From: Caballeronia cordobensis
Lineage (GTDB): Bacteria > Pseudomonadota > Gammaproteobacteria > Burkholderiales > Burkholderiaceae
Assembly (NCBI RefSeq): GCF_001544575.2
Contig: NZ_FCNY02000027.1
Span: 1 to 64,000, forward strand
Length of the DNA: 64,000 nt
Direction of reading: 5' to 3'
In this document: positions 1-9,009 of the stretch, one piece after another
How positions within the stretch are numbered: the first letter of the stretch is position 1
Layout of the letters: every line of letters starts with the position of its first letter
Translations under genes and position numbers: made by a program
Notes under the pieces: generated by a model
Database searches by the model: none
Told to the model about the DNA's origin: nothing
The model's input: only the letters and a program-made list of their open reading frames with translations

Positions 1-105
1 CTTTCTTTGGTGACTTTCTTTGCAGCAGCAAAGAAAGTTACCCCCGCCCCGGGGAGGGGCAGTGCTAATAAACCAACGAGAAATCGGGATCCGGCGAAAA
101 ATACC
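1..105. repeat. Right end of a long inverted-repeat element, cut by the window start
   Basis: Nearly identical to the right ends of the full copies at 16505-17155 and 60520-61125. It has the imperfect hairpin ACTTTCTTTGC/GCAAAGAAAGT, then a C/G-rich block, then GGGGCAGTGCTAATA and a degenerate A/C-rich tail. The rest of this copy lies outside the window. An open reading frame runs through it into the hydrolase gene downstream, which could mislead start-site calling. Confidence 0.85.
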
Positions 106-147
106 CACTACCATGTGAAGAACCACCCCGGCCCAAAAAAAGACCCA

Positions 148-972
148 ATGCGCGAAGCCCTCTGGATCCTCCTAACCGCGATAGCGCTCGCCTACGCTCT
201 AGCCTTTGCGGCCTTATATTGGCTACAAGGAAGACTAGTCTATCCCCTAGAGCAGATTGAAGCCTTCAAAAGCCCCGAACTCGAGCACCAAACCGAGCCC
301 ATCAGCATAAAGACCGCCGATGCCCTCACCCTGACAGCCCGCTACAAGGCGCCGCCAACCGAAACCTCCCCCACGATCATCCTCTTCCACGGCAACGGCG
401 AAGACCTGACCCAACGCGCCCATATCGCGCTGGAGATGATCGAAGCAGGCTACGGCGTACTACTCGCCGAATACCGCGGCTACGGCGGCAACCCCGGCAA
501 GCCTCACGAAGCCGGCCTATACGCCGATGCCCGCGCCGCCTACGCCTACGCCGCAGCGCGTTCGAAACACATCGTGCTGCATGGCTATTCGCTCGGTTCA
601 GGCGTCGCCGTGCAACTCGCGAGCGAAGCGAAAATCGACGCACTGATTCTCGAAGCGCCATTCACCAGCATCGTCGAAGTCGCCGCGAAGCGCTTCTGGC
701 TCTTTCCCGTGCGCCTGTTCGCGCGCGACCGCTACGACAGTCTGTCGAAAATTGCGTCCGTTAATGCGCCGATCCTGATCTACGGCGGCACCAAAGACGG
801 CGTGATCCCGCCCGAGCACTTCCAGCGCCTCTTCGGCGCGGCGCGCGGCGATAAACAACTCGCGCTCATCGAAGACGCCGATCATCTCAATGTCTGGACG
901 AAGGGCGGACGCGAGCACGTCATGCGATTCCTCGCATCGCTGCAAGCCGCGCGCCACGCAATGCAAGCCTAA
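148..972 (+). CDS. Alpha/beta hydrolase with N-terminal membrane anchor
   Basis: A 274-residue protein with an N-terminal hydrophobic segment (about residues 5-25), followed by an alpha/beta hydrolase fold of the YqiK/Bem46-like 'serine aminopeptidase' group. Visible motifs are FHGNGE (oxyanion loop), GYSLGSG (nucleophile elbow with the catalytic Ser), an Asp in GGTKDGVIP and a late His in EDADHLNV, which gives a complete Ser-Asp-His triad. It probably hydrolyses an ester or lipid-like substrate at the membrane; the substrate is unknown. The frame stays open upstream into the repeat at 1-105. The ATG at 148 was chosen because the upstream residues are repeat translation, not protein. Its 3' end overlaps the convergent exonuclease gene by 4 bp. 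Confidence 0.85.
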   Translation: MREALWILLTAIALAYALAFAALYWLQGRLVYPLEQIEAFKSPELEHQTEPISIKTADALTLTARYKAPPTETSPTIILFHGNGEDLTQRAHIALEMIEAGYGVLLAEYRGYGGNPGKPHEAGLYADARAAYAYAAARSKHIVLHGYSLGSGVAVQLASEAKIDALILEAPFTSIVEVAAKRFWLFPVRLFARDRYDSLSKIASVNAPILIYGGTKDGVIPPEHFQRLFGAARGDKQLALIEDADHLNVWTKGGREHVMRFLASLQAARHAMQA

Positions 973-1769
973 GCGCCCGCCTTCCTGCGTGCACGTCCGA
1001 GTTTGAGCGTGATCCATGCCGGTGCGTGATCGCTCGCATGCGGCTCGCCGCGCACCCATTTATCGACGCCCGCTTCATCGAGCTTCTTCGCCAGATCCTT
1101 GCTGAGCAGAAGGTGATCGATACGCAAACCCGAATTCGTCTGCCAGTGATTGCGAAAGTAATCCCAGAACGTATAGATGCGCTCGTCGGGAAACTTCTTG
1201 CGCAACGCATCCGTCCAGCCCTGCGCGAGCAGCTCCGCATAGGCGGCCCGGCTCTCGGGCTGCAACAGCGCGTCCTTGAGCCAGGAGCGCGTGTTGTAGA
1301 TGTCCTCGTCGGTGGGCACGACGTTGTAGTCGCCCGCGAGCACCACGGGATGACCGCTGTCGAACAAGGCCTTCGCATGCGCGTTGAATCGCTCGAACCA
1401 CGCGAGCTTGTAATCGAACTTCGGGCCGGGCTGCGGGTTGCCGTTCGGGAGATACAGACAGCCGATCACGATGCCGCCCACCGCCGCTTCGATGTAACGG
1501 CTATGCGTGTCGTCCTCGAAGCCGGGCAGCCCGCGCCGGCTGAGCACGGGATCGACGCCCTTCGCGAGAATCGCCACGCCGTTCCACGATTGCTGGCCGT
1601 GCCACAGCGCACCATAGCCCGCGCTGGCGATCGCATCGGCGGGAAACTGCGCGTCGGTCGCCTTCAATTCCTGCAGGCAGACGATATCGGGCGCTTCGCG
1701 TTCGAGCCATTTCAATAGCGCGTCGAGCCGCGGACGGATGCCGTTGATGTTGAAGGTCGCGATTTTCAC
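969..1769 (-). CDS. xthA: Exodeoxyribonuclease III
   Basis: A 266-residue endonuclease/exonuclease/phosphatase-fold enzyme of the ExoIII/AP endonuclease family, acting in base excision repair. It opens with KIATFNINGIRPRLDAL, continues with CLQELKA (metal-binding Glu) and VVLAGDYNVVPTDEDIYN (DxN motif), and ends with RIDHLLLS and SDHAPAW (catalytic Asp-His). The length is normal for the family. The start is GTG at 1769, preceded by GGAGAG about 8 bases upstream; longer in-frame starts exist but add residues with no family match. It is transcribed away from the MFS gene and converges on the hydrolase. Confidence 0.9.
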   Translation of the reverse strand: MKIATFNINGIRPRLDALLKWLEREAPDIVCLQELKATDAQFPADAIASAGYGALWHGQQSWNGVAILAKGVDPVLSRRGLPGFEDDTHSRYIEAAVGGIVIGCLYLPNGNPQPGPKFDYKLAWFERFNAHAKALFDSGHPVVLAGDYNVVPTDEDIYNTRSWLKDALLQPESRAAYAELLAQGWTDALRKKFPDERIYTFWDYFRNHWQTNSGLRIDHLLLSKDLAKKLDEAGVDKWVRGEPHASDHAPAWITLKLGRARRKAGA

Positions 1770-1896
1770 TCGGCGTCTCTCCATCGGTGGATCGAATCGA
1801 TCGTACACGCGTCGCAGATTGCGTGCCGCGTCGCGCGCGAGCAAGACGGCCGAAAATCTGCGACAGTCACGCACAAACGACAACCACGCGCGCCCC

Positions 1897-3117
1897 ATGT
1901 CCGACGGCTCCATCCACTGGCAACGCAATCTCTACGTCTGCGTATTCGGCTCGTTCACGACCATCATGGCGATGACGCTGCTCCTGCCCTTCCTGCCGAT
2001 CTACGTGCAGCAGCTGGGCGCGACATCGGTGGATGCGGCCGTGCAGTGGTCGGGCGTCGCGTTCGGCGCGACCTTTCTCGCGGCGGGGCTCGTCGCGCCG
2101 CTCTGGGGACGGCTCGCCGACCGCTATGGCAGAAAGCCCATCCTGATTCGCGCGAGTCTCGGCATGGCGATCACGATGTCGCTGCTCGGCGTCGTGCAAA
2201 CGGTCTGGCAGCTCGTTGCGATGCGCTTTCTCGCGGGGCTCGTCGGCGGCTATGCGAGCGGCGCCATTGTGATGATCGCGACGCAAACGCCGCGGCATCG
2301 CACCGCGTGGGCGCTCGGCACGCACGCGGCGGGCATGATGGCGGGCAATCTCGTCGGTCCGCTCGTCGGCGGATTGCTGCCGGGTCTCATCGGCATACGC
2401 GCGACTTTCTTTCTCGCGGGCGGACTCATCTTCTGCTCGTTCATCATGACGACGCTGCTCGTGAAGGAAGAGCGCCGCTCGCCGGAGAGCGTGAAGCAAA
2501 CGCCGCGCGGCGGATGGCGCGACGTGCCGCTTCTCACGCCCGTCTTCGCCATGCTCGCGAGCGCCATGCTGCTCATGTTCGCCAACATGTCGATCGAGCC
2601 GATCATCACGGTCTATGTTTCGCAGCTCGTCGACGATCCGAAGAAGATCACGCTCGTCGCGGGCTTCGTCATGTCCGCGGCCGCGCTCGGCAGCGTGCTC
2701 GCCGCGCCGCGCGTCGGACGGCTCGCGGACCGCATCGGCGCGCCGAAGGTCATCGTCTGTTGTCTTGCCGTGTGCGGCGTGCTGCTGATACCGCAGATCT
2801 TCGTGACCAACGGCACGCAGCTTGTCGTGCTGCGCTTTCTGATGGGCCTCGCATTGGGCGGCCTCCTGCCCGCGATCACGAGCGTCGTGCGTCACAACGT
2901 GCCGGACCATGCGGCCGGCTACATCCTCGGCTACGCGACCTCGGCGCAATACATCGGGCAAGTGACGGGACCGCTCGCGGGCGGCTTCATTGCCGCGCAT
3001 TCGGGCATGCACGCCGTCTTCGTGATGACGAGCGTGCTGATGTTCGCGGGCGCCGCGTTCAACGCTTGGGTCTTTCTGCGAAAGAAGCGCGCCCGCGAGG
3101 TCGATGCGCAGACTTAA
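1897..3117 (+). CDS. MFS drug-type exporter
   Basis: A 406-residue major facilitator superfamily protein with about 12 membrane segments. Motif A is seen as GRLADRYGRKP after TM2 and again as GRLADRIGAPK in the second half, which is typical of the DHA1 proton/drug antiporters of the TetA/MdtG type. The ATG at 1897 fits the usual short cytoplasmic N-terminus (SDGSIHWQRNLY). Substrate is not predictable. It stands alone: exoIII is divergent upstream, and the convergent aldo/keto reductase gene overlaps its stop by 4 bp. Confidence 0.85.
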   Translation: MSDGSIHWQRNLYVCVFGSFTTIMAMTLLLPFLPIYVQQLGATSVDAAVQWSGVAFGATFLAAGLVAPLWGRLADRYGRKPILIRASLGMAITMSLLGVVQTVWQLVAMRFLAGLVGGYASGAIVMIATQTPRHRTAWALGTHAAGMMAGNLVGPLVGGLLPGLIGIRATFFLAGGLIFCSFIMTTLLVKEERRSPESVKQTPRGGWRDVPLLTPVFAMLASAMLLMFANMSIEPIITVYVSQLVDDPKKITLVAGFVMSAAALGSVLAAPRVGRLADRIGAPKVIVCCLAVCGVLLIPQIFVTNGTQLVVLRFLMGLALGGLLPAITSVVRHNVPDHAAGYILGYATSAQYIGQVTGPLAGGFIAAHSGMHAVFVMTSVLMFAGAAFNAWVFLRKKRAREVDAQT

Positions 3118-4118
3118 GCTTTCTCGCTGTCGAGATGGGCCATCTGCACGGCTTCATACCGATCGCCCGATGCCGCGCCCTTCGGCACGGCCGCTTCGAT
3201 CGCGGCGAGTTCGTCGTTCGTGAGCTTCACCTCGAGCGCGCCGAGCGATTCCGTCAACCGGTCGCGGCGGCGCGCACCGACGACCGGCACGATGTCCTCG
3301 CCCTGCGCGAGCACCCACGCAATCGCGATCTGCGCCACGCTCACGCGCTTGGCATCGGCGATCTTGCGCAGTGCATCGACGAGCGCGAGATTGCGTTCGA
3401 CGTTGCCTTGCTGAAAGCGCGGGCTGCTCGCGCGCCAGTCGCCCGTTTGCGCGTCGTCCTTGTTCCAGTGCCCGCTGATCAAACCGCGCGACAGCACGCC
3501 ATATGCCGTAATTGCAATGCCCAGCTCGCGGCACGCCGGCAAGATCGCGTCTTCCATGCCGCGCGTGATCAGCGAGTACTCGATCTGCAAGTCGCACACG
3601 GGATGCACGGCGGCGGCCTTGCGAAGCGTCTGCGCGCCCACTTCCGAAAGTCCGACATGACGCACATAGCCCGCATCGATCAGCTCGGCGATCGCGCCGA
3701 CGGTGTCTTCGACCGGCACGTTCGCATCGAGCCGCGCCGGACGATAGATGTCGATATGCTCGACGCCGAGCCGCTGCAAGGTGTACGCGAGCGCATTCTT
3801 CACGGCGACGGGACGGCCGTCGAAGCCGATGAAGCGGCCCGCCGGATCGCGCATGCCGCCGAACTTCACGCTGAGGATCGCGGCATCGCGGCGCGAAGGC
3901 GGCGCGCTTCGCAACGCCTCGCCGATCAGCATTTCGTTGTGACCCATGCCGTAGAAATCGCCGGTGTCGAGCAGCGTGACGCCTGCTTCGAGCGCGGCGT
4001 GAATCGTCGCGATGCTTTCCGCGCGATCGGACGGCCCGTACATGCCCGACATGCCCATGCATCCGAGTCCGATGGCCGACGATTGCGGGCCGGTCTTTCC
4101 GAGCTTGCGTTGTTCCAT
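3114..4118 (-). CDS. Aldo/keto reductase
   Basis: A 334-residue NADPH-dependent oxidoreductase of the AKR superfamily (the YajO/AKR11-13-like branch). Seen: GLGCMGMSGMYG near the N-terminus, the DTGDFYG motif with catalytic Asp and Tyr, SVKFG with the catalytic Lys, and the DIYRPARLD segment typical of this branch. The C-terminal VVGARRRDRLTESLGAL region contacts NADP phosphate. Start ATG at 4118 has AGGAGA just upstream. It is divergent from the LysR gene at 4216, which is likely its regulator. Confidence 0.88.
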   Translation of the reverse strand: MEQRKLGKTGPQSSAIGLGCMGMSGMYGPSDRAESIATIHAALEAGVTLLDTGDFYGMGHNEMLIGEALRSAPPSRRDAAILSVKFGGMRDPAGRFIGFDGRPVAVKNALAYTLQRLGVEHIDIYRPARLDANVPVEDTVGAIAELIDAGYVRHVGLSEVGAQTLRKAAAVHPVCDLQIEYSLITRGMEDAILPACRELGIAITAYGVLSRGLISGHWNKDDAQTGDWRASSPRFQQGNVERNLALVDALRKIADAKRVSVAQIAIAWVLAQGEDIVPVVGARRRDRLTESLGALEVKLTNDELAAIEAAVPKGAASGDRYEAVQMAHLDSEKA

Positions 4119-4215
4119 GCTGTTCTCTCCTGAAGGCGATGGAGAGCATTATGTGAGCAAAAAGCCCGTGCGATAATCCGCTTCAATGCGAATGGGCTGT
4201 GCGCCGAGGCGAACA

Positions 4216-5109
4216 ATGAGCGAACCCGATCTGTCGGATCTTCACGCGTTTCTGGCTGTCGCGCGTTCGCGCGGCTTCAGGCAGGCGGCACTGTTGCGCG
4301 GCGCGTCGGCGTCGTCGCTGAGCGAGGCGGTGCGCAGGCTCGAAACGCGTCTGGGCGTGCGGCTTCTCAATCGCACGACGCGCAGCGTGACGCCGACCGA
4401 AGCGGGCGCGCGCCTGATCGAACGCCTCGCGCCCGCGTTCGCGGAGATCGCGGGCGCGCTCGATGCCGTGAACGGCTTTCGCGACAGCCCGACCGGCACG
4501 CTGCGCCTGAACGTGCCGACCATCGTCTCGCGCGAAGTCCTGCCGTCCATCGTCGCGCGCTTTCTTGCGACGCATCCGGGCATCACCCTGGAACTGAGCG
4601 CAAGCGATAACTTCATCGACGTGCTCGCGGCCGGGTTCGATGCGGGCATCCGCTATGACGAGCGCATCGAGCGCGACATGATCGCCGTGCCCATCGGGCC
4701 ACGCACACAGCGCTTCGTCGCCGCGGCCGCGCCGGCCTATCTCGAGGCGCATGGCGAGCCGAAGCATCCGCGCGAACTCGTGAATCACGCATGCATCGCG
4801 CATCGCTTCGAAAGCGGCGTGCTGGCGACGTGGGAATTCATGCGCGGCAAGGACGTGATACGCATCGTGCCGCAAGGGCCGCTCGTGACGTCATCGATCG
4901 AAGTGAGCCGCGCGTGCGCCATCGCGGGCCTGGGTCTCGTCTATACGTTCGACGAGTTCGTGCGCGAAGCCATCGAGCGCGGCGCGCTGGTGCCAGTGCT
5001 CAAACCGTGGTGGCAGAGCTTCACCGGGCCGCGTCTTTACTATGCGAGCCGCGCGCACGTGCCGGGGCCGTTGCGCGCGTTCATCGACTTCATTCGGGCC
5101 GAGAGCTGA
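4216..5109 (+). CDS. LysR-family regulator
   Basis: A 297-residue LysR-type regulator. The N-terminal winged helix (about residues 5-65) contains QAALLRGASASSLSEAVRRLETRLGVRLLNRTTRSVTPTEAG, followed by a periplasmic-binding-like effector domain. The PTGTLRLNVP start of the effector domain is typical of the AaeR/DmlR-like subgroup. Start ATG at 4216 was preferred over 4186 because it sits directly before the HTH and has GAGGCGA upstream. It is divergent from the aldo/keto reductase with a 97-bp spacer, the normal layout for a LysR regulator and its target. Confidence 0.88.
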   Translation: MSEPDLSDLHAFLAVARSRGFRQAALLRGASASSLSEAVRRLETRLGVRLLNRTTRSVTPTEAGARLIERLAPAFAEIAGALDAVNGFRDSPTGTLRLNVPTIVSREVLPSIVARFLATHPGITLELSASDNFIDVLAAGFDAGIRYDERIERDMIAVPIGPRTQRFVAAAAPAYLEAHGEPKHPRELVNHACIAHRFESGVLATWEFMRGKDVIRIVPQGPLVTSSIEVSRACAIAGLGLVYTFDEFVREAIERGALVPVLKPWWQSFTGPRLYYASRAHVPGPLRAFIDFIRAES

Positions 5110-5119
5110 TCTTCGGGCG

Positions 5120-5998
5120 TTATTGCTGTACGCCCCAGCGGCGCACGGTCACGCGCTCGAATGTATCGAACACGAGATGCTCGACCGCGAGGCCGATTAC
5201 GATGACCGCCGCCAGTCCGGCGAACACGCGATCCGTATAGAGCTCGTTGCGGTTCTGGAAGATGTACCAGCCGAGGCCGCCCTTGCCCGAGCTCGCGCCG
5301 AACACGAGTTCCGCCGCAATCAGCGTGCGCCACGCGAACGCCCAGCCCACGCGCAGGCCCGCGAGAATCGAAGGCAGCGCGGCAGGCACCAGAATCAGCA
5401 TGACGTGACGCATGCCGTTCAGACCGTAGTTGCGGCCCGTCATGCGCAAGGTCGAAGGCACCGCCTGAAAACCGGCATACGTGTTGAGCGCGAGCGGCCA
5501 CAACACCGAGTGCACGAGCACGAAAAGCAGGCTGCCCGTGCCGAGTCCGAACCATAGCAATGCGAGCGGCAAGAGCGCGATCGACGGCAGCGGATTGAAC
5601 ATCGCGGTGAGCATCGAGAGGATGTCGCGGCCGATGCGCGTCGATACCGCGAGCGATGTCAGCACGAATGCGAGCGCCGCGCCGAGCGCATAGCCGCGCA
5701 ACAGCACGGACATCGAAATGCCGATCTTTTCGATCAGTTCGCCCGACGCAATGCCCTGGACGAACGCGACGAAGGTTGCGCTGAAAGTCGGCAGCAGAAG
5801 ATCGTTGTCGACGGCGCGCGCAGCGACTTCCCAGAGCCCGATCAAGACGAGCGCGATGATCGTCTTGCGCAGCCATGAGCGGTCAGCAAGCCGCTTCGAA
5901 AGCGGCAACGGCGCTTCGTGCTCGATACCGGCGGGCGCGGCGGGCGTGACTTCATATTCGGGCCGCACGGGCGGCACGGTGAGATGCGGCGTGCTCAA
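5120..5998 (-). CDS. ABC permease, sulfonate/taurine type
   Basis: A 292-residue inner-membrane permease of the SsuC/TauC family with about six membrane segments. The EAA-type loop is seen as AAEL-VFGASSGKGGLGW, and NPLPSIALLPLALLWFGLG is a hallmark of the family. The start is TTG at 5998, overlapping the stop of the ATPase gene by 4 bases (TTGA), so the two are translationally coupled. It is the last gene of the operon that begins at 8881. The actual substrate (sulfonate, taurine, sulfate ester or related) cannot be read from sequence. Confidence 0.85.
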   Translation of the reverse strand: MSTPHLTVPPVRPEYEVTPAAPAGIEHEAPLPLSKRLADRSWLRKTIIALVLIGLWEVAARAVDNDLLLPTFSATFVAFVQGIASGELIEKIGISMSVLLRGYALGAALAFVLTSLAVSTRIGRDILSMLTAMFNPLPSIALLPLALLWFGLGTGSLLFVLVHSVLWPLALNTYAGFQAVPSTLRMTGRNYGLNGMRHVMLILVPAALPSILAGLRVGWAFAWRTLIAAELVFGASSGKGGLGWYIFQNRNELYTDRVFAGLAAVIVIGLAVEHLVFDTFERVTVRRWGVQQ

Positions 5999-6819
5999 AG
6001 CGCGGTCTCCTCTTCAAACAACAAACGATGAATGCGCGCCACGCTCTGCTGAAACTCGCCGCGGCCCAGACTTTCCTGCGTGTATTGATGACTGTTCAGT
6101 TCGGCGCGCACGCGGCCTGGATGCGGCGTCAGCAGCAGAATGCGGTTGCCGACGATGAGCGCTTCCTCGATCGAATGCGTGACGAACAACAGCGTGAAGC
6201 GCTCGTCGCTCCAGAGGCGCAGAAGCTCTTCCTGCATGCGCCGGCGCGTGAGCGCATCGAGCGCGGCGAACGGCTCGTCCATCAGCAGCACGCGCGGCTG
6301 CATCGCGAGCGCGCGCGCTATCGCAACGCGCTGCTTCATGCCGCCGGACAGCGTGTGCGGATAGGCATCGGCGAATTTCGCGAGACCCACTTTGTCGAGA
6401 TAATGCAGCGCGCGTTCGCGTGCCTCCGCGCGGCCGAGCTTGCGCGCGACGCGCAGCGGAAAGGCCACGTTCTGCACGACGGTCTTCCACGGCGGCAGTT
6501 GATCGAACTCCTGGAACACGACGATGCGATCCGCTCCCGGCCCGCGCACACGCTCTCCGCCGATCTCGATGCTGCCCGCAACGGGTTCGATGAACCCGGC
6601 GACCGCCTTCAGCAAAGTGGATTTGCCGCAGCCCGAAGGCCCCAGCAGCACGAAACGGTCGGCGCCGTAGACATCGAAGCTGACATCGTGCGTCGCGCGC
6701 ACCAGCCGCTCGGGCGTGCGGTATTCGAGCGTGACGTTCTTCGCGCTGAGCAGCTTGCCGCTCGTGGAAACATCGCGCTCGGCATCTCTTGAGTACAGCG
6801 CTTGAGGATTGGCGGCCAT
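5995..6819 (-). CDS. ABC ATPase, sulfonate/taurine type
   Basis: A 274-residue nucleotide-binding subunit of the SsuB/TauB/NrtD type. Walker A GPSGCGKST, Q-loop FQEFDQLPPWKTV, signature LSGGMKQRVAIARAL, Walker B LLMDEPFAALD and switch His in FVTHSIEEAL are all present. It powers the permease encoded immediately downstream. The start was placed at ATG 6819 (MAANPQ); a longer frame reaches 6879, but the extra residues are arginine-rich and unlike the family. It follows the binding-protein gene after about 100 bp. Confidence 0.87.
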   Translation of the reverse strand: MAANPQALYSRDAERDVSTSGKLLSAKNVTLEYRTPERLVRATHDVSFDVYGADRFVLLGPSGCGKSTLLKAVAGFIEPVAGSIEIGGERVRGPGADRIVVFQEFDQLPPWKTVVQNVAFPLRVARKLGRAEARERALHYLDKVGLAKFADAYPHTLSGGMKQRVAIARALAMQPRVLLMDEPFAALDALTRRRMQEELLRLWSDERFTLLFVTHSIEEALIVGNRILLLTPHPGRVRAELNSHQYTQESLGRGEFQQSVARIHRLLFEEETAL

Positions 6820-6921
6820 GTTCGATGTGCTGGATTGCAAACGCACACGATACCGGCGCGCTCTGCGCGCGCGAACCAATCATTGCGCATATTCAATCCG
6901 CGATCCCGGATAAGCGCTGCG

Positions 6922-7944
6922 TCAGCTTCCGTCTTTCGTCGCGGGATCGCTGAAGAAGTAGTCCTGCCACGTCTTCGGTTCGTTTCTGATCACGCCCACG
7001 CGATGCATGAATTGCGCAAGCGCGAACGTGTTCTGCGGCGCGACCTTGAATTGCACCGAAGGATCCTTGATGACCTTGACGAGCAGGTCGCGATCGATCT
7101 TCGCATTGTTGACGCGCAGATAGATATCGGCGGCCTGTTCGGGATGCTGCGTGATATAGCGCGCGGCATCGGCGAGACCGGCCACGAACGCGCGATACGT
7201 CTTCGGATTCTCGTTGCGGAACTTCTCCGTCGCATAGAGCACGGTCGCGGAGCTGGGGCCGCCGAGCACATCGTATGAATTGAGCACGATATGCGCTTTC
7301 GGATTGCCCGCGAGTTCCTGCTGCTGGAACGGAGGATTGCCGAAATGCGCGTTGATCTCCGTGCCGCCCGCGATGATCGCCGCGGCCGCATCGGGATGCG
7401 GCACCGCTTGCGTGAGCTTGTCGAGGCGGTCGTATTGCTTGTCGCCCCATTGCTTCGCCGCCGCATATTGCAGGACGCGCGACTGCACCGACACGCCGAC
7501 GGCGGGCACCGCGATGCGATCCTTATCGCTGAAATCGGCGATGGTCTTCGCACGCGGATCGTTCGACACGAGGTAATACGGAAAATTGCCGAGCGAAGCG
7601 ACGCCCTTCACGTTCTGCTTTCCGTGCGTGCGGTCCCAGATCGTCAGAAGCGGCCCCACGCCCGCCGCGGCGATATCGACCGAACCGGACAGCAGCGCAT
7701 CGTTGACGCTCGAACCGCCCGAGAGCTTGGCCCAGTCGACCTTGATATCGAGCCCTTCCTTCTTGCCTTCCTGCTCGATGAACTTCTGATCGCGCGCGAC
7801 GTTGAGCAGCAGATACACGACGCCGAATTGCTCGGCGATGCGCAGCGTGCCTTCGGCATGCGCGCCAGCCGACGTGATGCCGAGCGAAACCGCGAGCGCG
7901 GCCACGAGCGCGCGTACGGCGCCCTTCCCTGTTCGAGAATGCAT
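6922..7944 (-). CDS. Periplasmic substrate-binding protein, sulfonate/taurine/nitrate type
   Basis: A 340-residue secreted binding protein. It has a Sec signal peptide (basic MHSRTGKG, then a hydrophobic stretch, cleavage near AHAEG at about residue 31), followed by an NMT1/SsuA-like fold: LRIAEQFGVVYLLLNVARDQKFIEQEG, then GSVDIAAAGVGPLLTIWD and a VGVSVQSRVLQYAA hinge region. It captures the ligand for the ABC transporter encoded downstream. It lies 31 bp after the dioxygenase gene, consistent with one operon for scavenging an organosulfur compound. Confidence 0.85.
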   Translation of the reverse strand: MHSRTGKGAVRALVAALAVSLGITSAGAHAEGTLRIAEQFGVVYLLLNVARDQKFIEQEGKKEGLDIKVDWAKLSGGSSVNDALLSGSVDIAAAGVGPLLTIWDRTHGKQNVKGVASLGNFPYYLVSNDPRAKTIADFSDKDRIAVPAVGVSVQSRVLQYAAAKQWGDKQYDRLDKLTQAVPHPDAAAAIIAGGTEINAHFGNPPFQQQELAGNPKAHIVLNSYDVLGGPSSATVLYATEKFRNENPKTYRAFVAGLADAARYITQHPEQAADIYLRVNNAKIDRDLLVKVIKDPSVQFKVAPQNTFALAQFMHRVGVIRNEPKTWQDYFFSDPATKDGS

Positions 7945-7975
7945 CGAGAAAACCCCGTGAATTAAGCGATATTTT

Positions 7976-8881
7976 TCAGAAAGGCGCGTCGCCTTCGATG
8001 GTCGTGCGATACAGCTTGCGGCGCTGATCGTCCGGCGTGCCCGCCGCGAGATGCATGACCGAGCGGTTGTCCCAGAACACCATGTCGCGCTCGCGCCATT
8101 GATGGCGATAGACGAATTCGGGCTGCGTGCTATGCGCGAAGAGTTCCGCGAGCAGTGCGCTGCTTTCGTCTTCGGGCAGGCCGATCACGCGCGTCGTGAA
8201 ATGCTCGCTGACAAAGAGCGCGCGGCGTTTCGTTTCGGGATGCGTGCGCACGATCGGATGCGTCACGGGCTTCACTTGCGCGATCTGCTCGGCCGAGAGA
8301 TTGGGCCGCCACGGACTGCGCTTTTGCAGCTCCGCATACTTGGCGAGATACGTATGCTCGGCAGCGCGCCCCTCCACCGCTTGCTTCAGATGCGCGGGCA
8401 ACGTGTCCCACGCGAGATGCTGGTTCGCAAAGAGAGTGTCGCCGCCGGTGGCGGGCAATTCCTGCGCATGCAGCATCGAGCCGAGGCTCGGCTTGTCCTT
8501 GTACGAGAGATCGGAATGCCAGAAGTGACCCGCATCGCCAAGGCCGATCGGCGTGCCGTTCTCCATGATGTTCGACACGATCAGCACTTCCGGATGCCCC
8601 GCGAGCCCGAACTGATGCAGCACGTGAATCTGCAGCGGACCGAAGCGCCGGCTGAACGCGACCTGCTCGTCCGGCGTGATGCGCTGATCGCGAAACACGA
8701 GCACGTGATGATCCAGATGCGCGCGATGAATGCGCGTGAAATCGGCTTGCGAAAGCGGTTTCGAAAGATCGAGCCCGATGACTTCGGCGCCGAGCGGCGC
8801 GTCGAACTTGCGAATCTCGATGGATTGATCGGCGGCGTCTTGCGCGGCGCGCTCGGAATGAGGGGCGGTCTGAATCGTCAC
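7976..8881 (-). CDS. TauD/TfdA-type Fe(II)/2-oxoglutarate dioxygenase
   Basis: A 301-residue non-haem iron dioxygenase. The facial triad is visible: H122-S-D124 in FWHSDLSYK and H277 in DNRSVMHLA, and the 2-oxoglutarate-binding Arg is in LYRTTIEGD (about R292). Family members cleave taurine, alkyl sulfates or aryloxyalkanoates by hydroxylation. Linkage to an SsuA/B/C-like transporter favours an organosulfur substrate. The GTG at 8881 is my preferred start; a TTG at 8980 would add 33 residues with no family resemblance. It is probably the first gene of the operon. Confidence 0.83.
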   Translation of the reverse strand: MTIQTAPHSERAAQDAADQSIEIRKFDAPLGAEVIGLDLSKPLSQADFTRIHRAHLDHHVLVFRDQRITPDEQVAFSRRFGPLQIHVLHQFGLAGHPEVLIVSNIMENGTPIGLGDAGHFWHSDLSYKDKPSLGSMLHAQELPATGGDTLFANQHLAWDTLPAHLKQAVEGRAAEHTYLAKYAELQKRSPWRPNLSAEQIAQVKPVTHPIVRTHPETKRRALFVSEHFTTRVIGLPEDESSALLAELFAHSTQPEFVYRHQWRERDMVFWDNRSVMHLAAGTPDDQRRKLYRTTIEGDAPF

Positions 8882-9009
8882 GTTCGAACTTGGGGCAATC
8901 GATGACTTCGGGGAAGCGATCAATCTAACGCGCGGCGATTCCCGCCGCAACGAAGCATCTGCGATTTCTTTATGCGCCAATGAAATAAGGCCCGCTTCAT
9001 TTGCCTACT

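Noticed and set aside
2046..4133. A 695-residue open frame on the plus strand
   Set aside because: It overlaps the MFS gene in another frame and the aldo/keto reductase in antisense; composition is Arg/Ala/His-rich and no motif is seen.
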